Origin: Galerina marginata
Taxonomy: Eukaryota; Basidiomycota; Agaricomycetes; Agaricales; Galerinaceae
Assembly: GCA_023014335.1 (NCBI GenBank)
Contig: JAECYW010000031.1
Span: 186,001 to 250,000, forward strand
DNA: 64,000 bases
Direction: 5' to 3'
Below are positions 33,201-43,800 of the stretch, piece by piece. A model generated the notes under the pieces. That model had not been told where the DNA came from. It saw only the letters and a list, made by a program, of their open reading frames with translations, and ran no database searches. The number at the start of each line of letters is the position of its first letter. Position 1 is the first letter of the stretch. Both the position numbers and the translations under genes were made by a program.

Positions 33201-34110
33201 CCTTCCGAATCAACATATGGCCCTCCATCTTGCAGAATATTTGCGACTCTATGGTCCGGTACATTCTTGGTGGACCTTTCCTTTTGAACGTTTGATCGGA
33301 ATGCTCCAACGTATTCCAAATAACTTCCAGAGTGGTAAGCATTTTTCTTTTCTTTTTTGAGTTTGACTCACTGTACCTTCAGGTAAACTCGAGGAGACCA
33401 TATCTTCCTCATTTACGAAGTCTGCCAACCTCCGAGCATTTATGTTCAAAGAGGGTTGTCCTCAGGCAATCAGAAATTGCAGTGGCTATTTCTCAAAACT
33501 AATTGACCCACAAGTGCGCAATACATTGCTTACAGATATTGCGCGGTTTCTGTCCCTTGACGACGAAGCAGATGAGCCAACTGGTATAACCGGTAGGATG
33601 ACTGCCATTGCGGAAGGACCCTACCGAGCATTGCAGACATACCTCTCCTCCACGAGGGCAACACCACGCGAAGCTAAAGTCCTGACTTGCTATACCATAA
33701 ACCGTTTGACATTCACCACGGTTGCTCGCCATAGAGGCAACAGCTTCATTCTTGTCCGCCGCCTTCCGCGTCTATCTATTCCAGCTCAGATCGAAAGCAT
33801 CCTCCAGATTTCTACGGGGGAAGTTTATTTTGTTGTTCGATTTTTCCTCAAGACTATGTCCGAAGACCCATTTCAAAAATACCCCTTCCTCCATTCGTCA
33901 CTCTGGTCTCAACAACTTGGACAACTTGTAATTATCAAGCCTCAAGATGTCGAATCACACTTTGCTGGCCTGTTTTTTCCATGGTGTGGCGCCGACTGTT
34001 TGGCTGTTATATCTTTATGTCGGGTAACTATCTTGTTCCCTTACTTTGGACCAAGGCTAACAATTGTTTATCTATACAGGAATACTAATCTTCAATTCCT
34101 TATCTTGTAA
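30272..34110 (+). CDS. Tnp2-type (CACTA/EnSpm-like) transposase
   Basis: Exons 30272-31061, 31123-32732, 32788-33334 and 33383 to the end join in frame. The N-terminus MPLCFCVSSGCYTAGGTDPL has a Cys pair; then a Pro/Ser-rich linker and helical region. The central part matches fungal Tnp2 transposases. A Cys/His cluster (VCPNPDCHFTYEP...CHHREFPGSKKCGTPLL) is followed by FSFKDWLGGLLSRSGYEEKM, RYVFSLCVDYFNPLGNKQAG, LVCLNLPPEMRYKPENMFLF, IIPGPNEPPLTCLNHYLRL, DLPAARKTGGFASIHHTQM, RWSELFRLPYF and FIVVDAMHNLFLGLVQEHFD. Conserved acidic residues (VDYFNP, SDLPAARK, VVDAMHN) are present, so catalysis is plausible. The C-terminal part includes PFERLIGMLQRIPNN. The end is either the stop given or one 21 bases earlier if a last intron (34024-34079) is spliced. 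This is the only apparently intact transposase in the window. Confidence 0.85.
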
Positions 34111-34216
34111 TTATTATCTCAGTAGCCATCTATTACTAATACCACATGAATTATATTATACTTGTTCTTGTCAATCTATTCTTTGACTTTGTCTTTAGTC
34201 AATAAGTCATTGTCTG

Positions 34217-34260
34217 GCCCCAAGTTGGGTCAGATGACGTACCCCCGACTTGGGACGATG
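34217..34260 (+). other. Hairpin after the transposase gene
   Basis: Arms CCCAAGTTGGG and CCCGACTTGGG with a 14-base loop. The loop and right arm, continuing to GGGACGATGC, are identical to the hairpin after the large gene at 38737. One G-T wobble in RNA. The loop contains TGACGTA. Role could be 3' end formation, or a protein site; not decidable from sequence. Confidence 0.7.
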
Positions 34261-34353
34261 CAACTTGGAATGAGTCTTCAAAGCCCGTTGAGAAACGTCA
34301 AAACAATAAAAAAAGGGTATATAAATATAACTCGTAGTTCTCATTGGGAGATC

Positions 34354-35172
34354 ATGTCTCTTCCAATTAAATCTCATCTGCCGCTCATCACAACTCGCAT
34401 CGAGTTCAAATTTAACCCGCTACCCCCTCCACCCCAAATTACGACCCGACGCGATTTTGGTGCGAACATTCGGCGACAGAATCGGTACCATTCTGCACCC
34501 TACAGTCGACCCAAAGCGCGCGCACGAACGCCTGCCAGAGCTCAGTCAGTTGGCTTTGACATTCGATCAATATCCTCGTTGTCCGATCTGTCAGACGACG
34601 ACGAGGAATCCGTCGATGGGGATAGCGTCCAGTCAATACGTGGATTGATCCCCAAGCCTGGTGGAGAGGCGGGAAAAACCAACAGCGGCGGGTACAACCT
34701 CGAAAGGGCTTTAGGCTGGACCAAGAAGCGCTATGATGAATTCAATGTGAGTCTTATATCAAATTGAGTAGAACAACACTCACCTCCTGTAGAACCATAT
34801 CAAGACCGAAGTCGCTGACAAGCTAGACGCGAAGAAGTGCTTCACTAATCAGAAAGTATCTGAACTGGACAAGATCATCCAATCAGTAAGTCTCAAACGA
34901 CGAGGGTAATGGCATACTGACCTGCCTTGTATATAGACTGCGCGCAAGTTCGATATCGAAAACACATATGTCAACAATTGGCCAATCCGCGAGGCGCTGA
35001 AGTCGAGATTGAAGTACACTTCGGACTTGGAGAAAAAGAGGGAGTTGAGGAAAGCCCAGGCTGAACTGAAGCAGGTGAGACCAATTCAACGAATGTAAAC
35101 GAAAAGCCGACTCACTTCGAACAGGCCATAAAGCCATTCAAAGGCATAAGCAAGGCCAAGGAGGATGATTGA
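34354..35172 (+). CDS. Transposon gene 3: small accessory protein
   Basis: Four exons: 34354-34746, 34793-34885, 34937-35073, 35125-35172. The ATG gives MSLPIKSHLPLITTRIEFKF, then a basic Arg-rich region (RTPARAQSV), an acidic Ser/Asp patch (SSLSDLSDDDEESVDGDSVQ), and ALGWTKKRYDEFN. After the introns come HIKTEVADKLDAKKCFTNQK, TARKFDIENTYVNNWPIREA, LKSRLKYTSDLEKKRELRKA and a lysine-rich end. About 220 residues. The NNWPxREAxKxxLK block is one I associate with transposon-linked fungal proteins (impression). Divergence is negligible from the fragment at 18.4-18.7 kb. It lies between the transposase and the large gene, all on one strand. Possibly DNA-binding. Confidence 0.65.
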
Positions 35173-35310
35173 CGAGTTTCGTAGCTTGTAAGATACGTGC
35201 GAATTGATTGCGTCGACAATAAAGATATTTGTAAAGTTGAGATGAGTTGAGGACTGACTGAAAGCTGTGGATAATCCACGATTTTCAACGAGTGAAAGAG
35301 GAATGTGAGT

Positions 35311-35337
35311 CGTTGACTAGGATGATCCTAGTCAACG
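35311..35337. repeat. Palindrome between genes 3 and 4
   Basis: Perfect inverted repeat with arms of 13 bases (CGTTGACTAGGAT) around one central G; shares the GGATGATCC core with the cluster at 29.4-29.95 kb. The inverted copy is at 18261-18287. Confidence 0.8.
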
Positions 35338-35770
35338 TGAAGGATGAAGAGACTAAAGTTGTGACCTCGCGTTTGATCGGTAATTTAGACTCCGATTGAA
35401 ATCTGATCTAACCGACGCGGACAGTTCATCTCTCTATTCCTGTCTTCCACCTTTCGTGTTGTAGCGGACTATCCGCGGCAACACTTTCCAGTTTCCTGTA
35501 ACTGTGTGGGATTATCCCTGGCAGTGTCTCCGCCACTGAACGCGTTAGAAACGCGTTCCTTGATTCTGTTTACACTCTCGAAAGCGCACTCTCGTGTGAG
35601 GCCCTTCTTCGTACGGTCGCGCTTTCTGTGCTAACTTTCGTTGTCAGATACAACCCTATTGCCTCATCCTTTGGTCCCTGCCTTTTGGCTGGATAAAACG
35701 TCGATATAATTGTAAGTACCTCGTCCTACATCTCGACGACCGTCATCCGACTAATTGCTACTCTCTAGAC

Positions 35771-38590
35771 ATGTCGCCCCTCACCTTCGACTACTCCAAC
35801 GGCCGTGTTTCTGTGCAACATGGCATGATATTCTACTCGCCAAACTGCTCTCGAGCAGTCGACCTTCCGAAGCAACGTACCTATTCATCCGATCCATTCG
35901 AGCAACCTCGTCTGAATACCTCCATGTTCAGACAACCAGTCTGGTGGTCTCAAGGCTGGGCATGGCTGAGCTTCATACCCTTGTCGCCATCCTTTCTCTT
36001 CACGCCTTTCGAACCTCTCTGTGAGATGCCTCACATCGAAGAGGTCGACTTTTCCTTCACTACACCATCTGGGAAATTGCAGTCAGAGCTCCGGTTCAGG
36101 ATGTCTGAAGAAGATATTGCGCGCTGGTCCAAAGAAGAGAGGCGCATCGTAAAGCTTGCGCACACTATCAAGCTATGTTACGGTATTTCGGCAAATGCTC
36201 CTCCCAAACCATCGTCGTTCCATTTCGATCGCGCTCATAAGTCACATCCCATAGCCAAGCGCATGATCTGTCTTGCTCGCGAATGGTTTGTAATTTGGAT
36301 GGGTTATCTTTCCTACATAATAGCCAAGACAGATATACTTGTACCCAACAGTACACCAGATGATTCAACACCGGCCCCCGACTGGTACAATCGGATGCTG
36401 AAGGATCCCGAATTCGATCAGGCTTGGCTCGACGGCCTCATCATGTCTACTGTCTGCTCCTATGAGTCGACAACCCCACGAGCTGGGATTATATTCCAGT
36501 GGTCGGAAGAGGACCAACGCCGTGAACCGATCGACTTTTTCTACAACAATCATATTCCCGTTCATTTCATCTGGTCCAACAAGGAAGAGCAAGCTATTTT
36601 GAGTGACCATACCTTGTCCTATCTTCAACCACCCGATTCGCTAATCAAGGAGGCTTTGACACGCCTGTTCGCTACTCCAAGTGTTCCTCTGGCTGGCCTT
36701 GTACTCCAACGATACTTTGAGCTTGGAGAGAACTCGATTTCAAACCAAACTCTCGAATTCCTTCGCCTTCAATATGCGCCAACCTTCGTCTTTGAATTTA
36801 CAGCACAACAATTCCTCGACGAGGAGACCCTCCTTAAGGAAACGGAAGCTACTGCAGATGACCACTTGAAAGCCCTGAGGGTACAACGGGACAATGAACT
36901 TTTCGTGGCCGCTCAGACCGCTTCCTCTCTTCCATACCAAGGTCTAGTCGATAACATTCGACAACCGGGAGAGAAGCTGTTCAACCACTTCGATGACTTT
37001 TTCGCTGCACGCATGAAGCGTCAGGAGGAGCTTTTGCGTGTAGAGTCTCCCCAGAATCGTCAGAGGCGCGAATCACGGGAGTGGTATCCGCTCATTGAAA
37101 ACTCGAATATGTTTATCTGGGAAATAACTCAGTCTTCTGGCGGCTGTCAGATGTACAAGCGGGTTAAGGTTAAGCGAGACTACAACTGGGACACGTATTG
37201 CGATTTCAAATCCCACCAGCGGTTGTACGATGCCTTCTCCAATGAATGGGATTTATGCGACGACTTTTGTTTTGGCCCTGTCGACGATTCTTCCGAGTCC
37301 GATGACTACAACTCTGATGAAGGCTATGATGATAGCTATCCTGAAGAATTTGTTTCTCGGCCGAAACCCTCTTCTCAGCACTCTGCCCCTATCGAAGTTG
37401 AGACCGATGCTGACTTGTTAGCGGATCAATGCTGCGCTGACCCGCTTGAAGCCATGGCTCTCATATACGGCTATGTACCGCATCAAGGTTCAGACAATCT
37501 TCCTTCGGTGCATGGCTGGGACTCAATCCTGAATTTCTTGGGATTCTCCAAAATTTCAGAATTACCAGAGGTTTCGGAACAAGAGAAGATGATGATGATG
37601 AACCACTTTAAAGCTATGGTCTCCAAGGCTAGTTCTAAGGATGTGGATGAAATCATCGGCCAAGCTTTCCAAAATCTTGCAGGTCTATTTTCCTTTGATT
37701 CCATCCAGCGCCCATCCGATGACCTCTTCGTATTCTCTTCACCTCGGTCAAATGCATGCCAGTGGGTTCTTGGAGTCCATTCTGCTGCTGCCGCTCTGTA
37801 TGTTTGTCGATATATCCTCGAGAATCCTCATGCCCACACTATTCTTACCATTGCCCGTCGCCTTCTTGATCGAGGAATCCGATTTCGTACCTTTCTACCA
37901 CTTTCTTGCAGCCCTCGACAATGCACCATCACTGAGCATTACTCGCCAAAAGTTTATAGGCTGAAGACGCACACGTTCACAAAGGCCGACTTTGATGTGG
38001 CAATGCGGGCTTGTCAGTCAATCCTTTCTTCTCCTCAAGGACGGGCTGCTTTGCTGCGAGGAGGAGTTATTGCACGTATTGCAAAACAATACCTCAGTAC
38101 GGATGATGCTTTGAATGGGCCGTCTCTTGAAGTCACTGCACACAGAGTTGGTTATCTCGCTGGCTCTGGTATCCGAGATGTCAAGTTGTGTGATGACGAA
38201 CTAACGGATAATGATATTGCGATTATTTGCGGGACATATTCACTTTATACAGGTAAGCCTTCTTAATAGCTTCTTATGTCCAAATCCAAATCTCTCATAC
38301 ACTTCTTAGGAATTCCAGGACAGATAGCTGTGCATTCATGGTTTCCCCCCCCAACAGCTTGGGAGCATGCTCGCTCTGGTTGCAAATGGCTTGACTGGAC
38401 GGAGCGGTGTGAGGAACGTTTCTTGACTATCCTGCGTAACATTGATGAAGGTAAGGCACGGCCAAAGGCACATGCTGACTGGATCAGTTATCTGCGCGGC
38501 CAGTCAGTATCTCGCATTTTGGTCGAAGCAAATAATACACATTCCGAACGATTTATGAATAGGATGGTAGAGCGTGGGCAGGGGATCTAA
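35771..38590 (+). CDS. Transposon gene 4: large protein of unknown function
   Basis: Two exons (35771-38252, 38310-38590) join with the splice in a glycine codon: FTLYT G IPGQIAVHSWFPPP-like. About 920 residues. The N-terminus is MSPLTFDYSNGRVSVQHGMI, with PSFLFTPFEPLCEMPHIEEV. A central part holds PAPDWYNRMLKDPEFDQAWL and VPLAGLVLQRYFELGENS. An acidic stretch (DDSSESDDYNSDEGYDDSYP) is followed by a helical region with MMMMNHFKAMVSKASSKDVD and LFVFSSPRSNACQWVLGVHS. The C-terminal part includes TWEHARSGCKWLDWTERCEE-like sequence and EANNTHSERFMNRMVERGQG. No domain is recognised. One uninterrupted frame of 831 codons and a near-identical fragment at 17.3-17.8 kb support a recently active gene. 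Probably needed for transposition (inference from gene order). Confidence 0.7.
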
Positions 38591-38732
38591 TCATGACATT
38601 CATACTTTTTCATCCGAGAATCCTGCTGCCTTCGTCGTCGTCTTTTTGTACATGCTGCATATGTGTTTAATAATATCTTTTTGCCTTTTTGTTTGTTAAC
38701 GACTTGAAATTGAGATTGAGAAATTCTTTATC

Positions 38733-38778
38733 GGGGCCCAAGTCGGGTCAGATGACGTACCCCCGACTTGGGACGATG
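38733..38778 (+). other. Hairpin after the large transposon gene
   Basis: Arms CCCAAGTCGGG and CCCGACTTGGG are perfectly complementary; loop and flanks match the hairpin at 34217. Lies about 150 bases after the stop codon. Confidence 0.7.
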
Positions 38779-38784
38779 CGTTCT

Positions 38785-39177
38785 GCAAAATGCAGAATTT
38801 TTATTTATAATAAGATTCTACAAAAATCTAAATCCATTCGGAATTAGATCAGAACGATACGTTCTAAATATCTCAAAATGAAAGGTTCTCATCTGCTTTT
38901 GTGCAATTGCAGATTGATATGTTCTGAATTAGGGTGAATTTGGATAGAACCTTACGTTTTGATTAGATTCTAATTGTCTCGTAATCAGCACAGAAGGAAA
39001 AATTCTGCGAGATACTGAATTTAGGCAAAACATAAAAATCTCCCTCGATTCTTATTGTCTTTTGCGTCGTGGCAGAAACAATTAAAAATTTATTATTCTG
39101 CTTTAATTAGAACTAAATGATTTCACGTTACATTCTACCTAGATTCTGCGCTCCGCAGAATATTCCCCTTCCAGCAG
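38785..39177 (+). repeat. A/T-rich right end of the transposon with short repeats
   Basis: About 390 bases of A/T-rich DNA carry repeated short words (GAACGATACGTTCT, GATATGTTCT, CTTACGTTTT) and two small palindromes built on ATTCTGC/GCAGAAT (near 38785-38805 and 39142-39164). The last bases, read backwards, begin CACTGCTGGAAGGGG. Interpreted as subterminal repeats and terminal repeat. No coding sequence. Confidence 0.5.
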
Positions 39178-39419
39178 TGATAGGGCTTTATCTCTTCATT
39201 ACGAATGAGATGACTTTCAAAAGAGGATAAAATTCGCTCGCGAGTGGCCTCCTCGTTTCGAAGATGCTTGATGTGCAGTGGGTTGGCGTGAAGGGTTTCA
39301 GTCAAGAACTTGTATACGCTCGTGCTGTCGCTCACACATCCTTTGAGGGCCCGGATGTTGTTGGAATCCTGATAGTGGTCAATTCCTATAACCAAAGCAA
39401 ATAGGCGAGAGACGTCCAT
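39178..39419 (-). pseudogene. Caspase-like (peptidase C14) gene, cut by the transposon
   Basis: From the ATG: MDVSRLFALVIGIDHYQDSN, NIRALKGCVSDSTSVYKFLT, LHANPLHIKHLRNEEATRER and SFESHLIRNEEIKPY. This is the N-terminal part of the fungal caspase/metacaspase p20 domain (ALVIGIDxY, L+GCVxDA). In relatives the next residues lead within about ten positions to the FxxGHG histidine motif; here the frame runs into the transposon end (HCWKGNILRSAESR, stop). The catalytic His and Cys regions are absent. I did not find the missing part elsewhere in the window. It probably encoded a Lys/Arg-specific protease involved in cell death or stress, now lost. Confidence 0.65.
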
Positions 39420-39899
39420 TTCTGCAGAGGAAATTGAAGCCTGGTCCTGCACCGATCCGTCTTTTAAGCTGGGGTGATGATTGACACAAGGTATGAATGA
39501 AACGTGATAATAGCTTCACCTTTGATATTTATCTGACAGCTTTGAATGTCCTAGATCGACGTGACTGAGTGCCGAATATCAGCAAGATTGTACACGTGGT
39601 ATAATTATCAACTAAATAATTGGTTCACCTCTCCGATTCAGAGTTTACGGCGCTAATGGGTGCGGCAGTTGATTGGGTCCGTATTTTGACAAGTGGGATA
39701 GAATTGGCTAGCAATTTCGATAGCCACTTCCAAGCCGTCATTGACATAGCCCACATCGGCCTCACAATCCGATCGATCCTATCGGGTACCGCATGTATTT
39801 TAAGGAAATCCAAAACAATTCCGAGGAGACAAGCGTACCATGTATATTCCTGAGACGAGCTCGTGGATTCGACAATTTGATCCATATGTATGCCCCCGC
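39420..39899. other. Upstream flank of the caspase-like remnant
   Basis: Open frames occur on both strands over 39620-39885 (plus: VDWVRILTSGIELASNFDSH; minus: IVLDFLKIHAVPDRIDRIVR) and neither is clearly real. No call. Confidence 0.3.
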
Positions 39900-40830
39900 T
39901 GAATAGAATAACAATGGAAAGAAAGGCGCCTCTTTACGGTTGCAGAGATTTCAGGGTTAGAACGAAGGCCCCTTCAGCGATGAGTGGCAGCTTATGAGGT
40001 CTCATAGTGTAGCGTTCCCGCAGGAAGGCTTCCTAGGTACCTTCAGAAATGTGAGAGACGTAAGTCAATAAACGACCACGCTCGAAACCGATCTGGGGAA
40101 GAAGCAGCATGGCATAAGGCAATCATACCATCAGCAACGTGTAGCTCAATAAGCTACCGCAATACTTGAAACCCATCTGAAAAAGTAGCATCATTGAACA
40201 TGGCAAGCAACCACGAGGAGGTGGACATGCCGGCGCTTAATTCACCGACTTTCTCGTTATTGCTTACTTCCAGGAGTTTAACATCCGACAACAATCTTAC
40301 GAATGCATGTCTCATGGACATTATTAATTTCTGAACCCCGGATATTAAATTTTCTGACATACTGAAGGCATGTAGTCTCACATCATCGACAGTTTGCCTC
40401 CAATGGGAAGTGGCAGCTGTCTGAGGCGGTTGGACGGACCTATGTACTGCACTTATCCATGGTTCAAACTTGGGTCGACTAGCGAGTAATTTTACCCGAA
40501 TAATTGCATCAAGGCTGTGCTCATACTCTGGTTAGAGCTTCGCAAGCACGATGGACGTGTTCAGGTGCATTGAGTCCGAAGAATTCTTTCAAAGACACCC
40601 AGTATTAACCACTCAGACCCGATCTGTATGCAAATTAATGATAAAAAAAGATACTTATTACTCACCATAACTTAAATCCGTCACGTCAGGGTCAATGTAG
40701 AAGAGACGTCTTCAATCGCGTCTCCAGTTTGGAACGTTGAAGTCCTCAGAGAAAGCAAAGGGATCCTAGGAGGTCTTGGACACTACATTTTGGATGCCGA
40801 ATTTCAAGGGCTGTGAGATTCAAAGGCAGG
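39900..40830 (-). pseudogene. Decayed hypothetical gene
   Basis: Coding-like stretches follow one another on the minus strand: DPFAFSEDFNVPNWRRD, a TGA, RRLFYIDPDVTDLSYG, then SLKEFFGLNAPEHVHRACEA. A one-base frame change leads to YEHSLDAIIRVKLLASRPKF, PQTAATSHWRQTVDDVRLHA, VQKLIMSMRHAFVRLLSDVK, KVGELSAGMSTSSWLLAMFN. After a gap comes EAFLRERYTMRPHKLPLIAE. At least one in-frame stop and one frameshift are needed, so it is called a pseudogene. The family is not recognised. Confidence 0.45.
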
Positions 40831-43800
40831 GAAAGTGTTTTCTCTCCCGGAACTGTGAGGCTTTGTAGCTTCGATATTGAGTGTAGCTTACCCGGGTTAA
40901 ATTCTATTAGTTTTCACAGTAACGGGGGTTTCACCACTTGTTCACATGTAGGTTATTCTTAACCTCCAAACATATACCGGGGAAGGTCATTTCGGACTTC
41001 AATATTACTACTAGAGTAGAATAGCACGTTTTTAGTTCTGTGAATTCATACTAAGACGAACCTCAGAAATAACCCTTACCCGCATGAAGCAAAGTGAGTT
41101 TTCAACTGTGCCATGTGCTCACGTCTACAACGTGCAGCTTTTGACGGGCCATTTTCACATCAGACTTTAACTTGATATTCAGCGCCGAAGTTTGAAGGGA
41201 AAAATCGACGGCATCAGCACAAGTGAGGGTGACTTGAGCCTATCAATTAGCGTATCAAGTTTTTCGAGTAGGCAAGCAACTGAAAACAGCAACAAAACAG
41301 GTGCAGCCTGACACGATCAGCTTTACCTTTTGCGAAAAACCTGGTCGCCTCGAATATTCTCGACTTGGCGTAGCCGATGGTTCTGGGTTATCTGACAGCG
41401 AGCACATTCGTAATTAAAAGCTCCGGGGCGATTATACAGTGGGAAATTCCGGCGGCAACTTCCGCCGCTCAACTGAGGAAGTATACATGAGGGCTGAATA
41501 CGATCATCCTCGCTACAGTTTTAATTCCAATCAACGGTGGGTATTATTGGCGATAAATCCCATCGTGTAGTGCGGCCCATTCCGCGAGTGCAAAAATATG
41601 CACTGCGCGCTCTTCTGATTCCCAGATTCTCTGATGACAGTGGAGAGCAAGCAAAAAGTGCTAAGAAGCGTGAGACTCACCGATTTGGACACTGACCTAA
41701 CGCAAGGCAAAGGCACCTGCCCGAATGGGAGGATAGAGGGCGTTAATGAATGAATCGCACCGATACTTATAAAATTGACCGAATTAATGGACACGACGAA
41801 CTATATTTGGGATAAGACAGCCAGCATGTTTAAACGTTTCATTTACGAAGATGACAGAGTACATCCATTGGACGTGAGTTATGAATGAACCGAAGTTGGC
41901 CCGAAGACGAGTAAGAAGGGGGTTCAGAAGCACATCGACATTAGGGTAATATAATAAGACTACCTATCAACTTGGGATACAATTGATTGAATATTGCAAA
42001 ACATTCCTTGAGGTTGAATGGTGAAGGGTGTAGGATTGGGTCGAGGTAAAGAGCAAGCTGGAGTTACGGAGTATTAATTAATGAACGAATATCGCCAGAA
42101 GGACGCTCATAGATACCAAAGGCATGTCTGATCAGCCTCGTGGATACCGCGCGGCCAAGATCCTGCTTCTCCGGGTCCAGTGTGGGTTTCAGACCCAAAA
42201 TTCGTTCAGCCGTCACCTCCGATTAGCCTCCGCATTAACTTCTGCCCCAAGACGGGTGGTGGTGGTGGTACCATCGTAAACTTCGAGTTCGGATATCCGT
42301 TGAAGCTCGCGTTCGTGTTCGACGGCAGGTCCCAAACTAAAATTGGGCTGGGAATATCTGGGCTAAGATAAGGTTTAGGCGAGCGGGAACTAAAAAGGAT
42401 ACTAACCTTTGATTTACTCTAAGAATAGCGACGTATGGTGGGTGGTGATGCCGCCACGACGATGACAGCGATTGTTTTCGAGAAAACACTTACTATATGC
42501 GCCTTTTACGGCAGTGGCGGTGGGAATGGCGACTCGAGAGCAGAAAACTAAATATTCAGCTCAGAGGCGGCAGCGGCAAAGGGGTTGGCAATTCGTGAGC
42601 ACGCATATAAGAACGATGGGCAGTTCCTAAGACAGGCTAGAGGATGGCGGAGATTGGTATTGGGAACCATTGGGTGGACGGAGCAAAGAAGTTAGTGCTA
42701 GCGCAGAGGGGAAAAGGCGCGAGAGTCAATGGAGAACGATACCAGGTACAAATAAGACTGCTGCCCAGGGAGCGTGCCAAATCCGTCGAAAATTCGGCCA
42801 AGGAACGATAAAAGCGAAGGTGGAAGCAGACGACGAGCAGGCTTTCCTCCTAGCCCGCCAACCAACCCAAGATCTGACGGCTAACCAAACAACGTCTTCC
42901 CCATGGACTGCCTCAATGACTGAGCTGATGTATGCGTCAGGCATGTCTTTCTCCATCACCAGTAGTAGGTTCGCCACGACATTCGTCCGAAGTTCAAAGG
43001 TCGGCGGGAGAGGAGCCTGCGCTAATCGCTGGCTCTCAGAAATCGGACATTATCAACAAATTTCCGACGAGTAAGTCAGATTGTCTGCGAGATCGCCTAA
43101 TCGTGAGTGGGTGCAAAAAGCCAGGTGCGGACAGGCGGGTGCTCGAGAGTATGTTGATGTTGTGATGTTGGGTGGGACGACGGTACCGGATATTGGGCTG
43201 AATTTCGAGAAGAACTCGAACCGGACGCGCCGCCTTGGACTCTGGAGCAGCCATATGGTGGTCGTATTTGACGGCTCTCCTCTCCTCGGACCTCAACTAT
43301 TCCCACTACTCTCACCTCCACCATCTGCTCCAGCTGCGAGAGCGACAACTTTTCTCCTTTGATGGTGTAGATGCAGTGGTTTGACCCACAGTTAACATCG
43401 GGAGATGTTAACGCCGGCGATGTTCTAGATACAACCAAAATGAATACGGTGATCGCTTGCGAGTCGACGTATCGCTGAAATCTTACACTAAGGGGTAGAA
43501 AAGTCCAATGCGGTGGCGGAAGCAGACAAACAGGAACCGAGCACATCTGTAACACAGGTAGGGCAAAGCCGGAGTGCGTGGTGATGCTGCTAAGTGCTGG
43601 GAGGGAGAGCAAGCAAAGAGGCTCTATATTCCGCTCGAAGACGGCGGACGAGGGCGAGTGACTGAAAGAGAAGAAGAAGATCAGCCGCACGCGATAGGAA
43701 AGAGGCAGAGCAGGACGAACATACTCGAGTAGAGGTCGGCGACGGCAGGGGTAAACAACGGGCTGCGCGAACCCAGCCTCGGGTACGCTGTACGTAGGTG

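Larger units (their letters stand above)
26645..39177 (+). mobile_element. Four-gene CACTA-like (Tnp2) transposon
   Basis: Four plus-strand genes (acidic/coiled-coil protein, Tnp2-type transposase, small protein, large protein of unknown function) repeat in the same order in fragments elsewhere in the window. The right end is placed at the sequence whose reverse complement begins CACTGCTGGAAGGGGAATA, because it interrupts a caspase-like coding frame there; CACTA elements begin with CACT. Left terminus was not found, so the start given is only the first gene's ATG. Short palindromes, a duplicated hairpin and A/T-rich repeats lie between and after the genes. Confidence 0.65.

Noticed and set aside
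34217..34260. Bacterial-type intrinsic terminator
   Set aside because: No U-tract follows and the context is a spliced eukaryotic genome; listed instead as a hairpin of unknown role.
39620..39885. Overlapping open frames on both strands beside the caspase-like remnant
   Set aside because: Both look equally plausible and neither has a family match, ATG or splice support.
42670..43074. Plus-strand open frame of 134 codons
   Set aside because: Overlaps a competing minus frame, no homology features, atypical composition.
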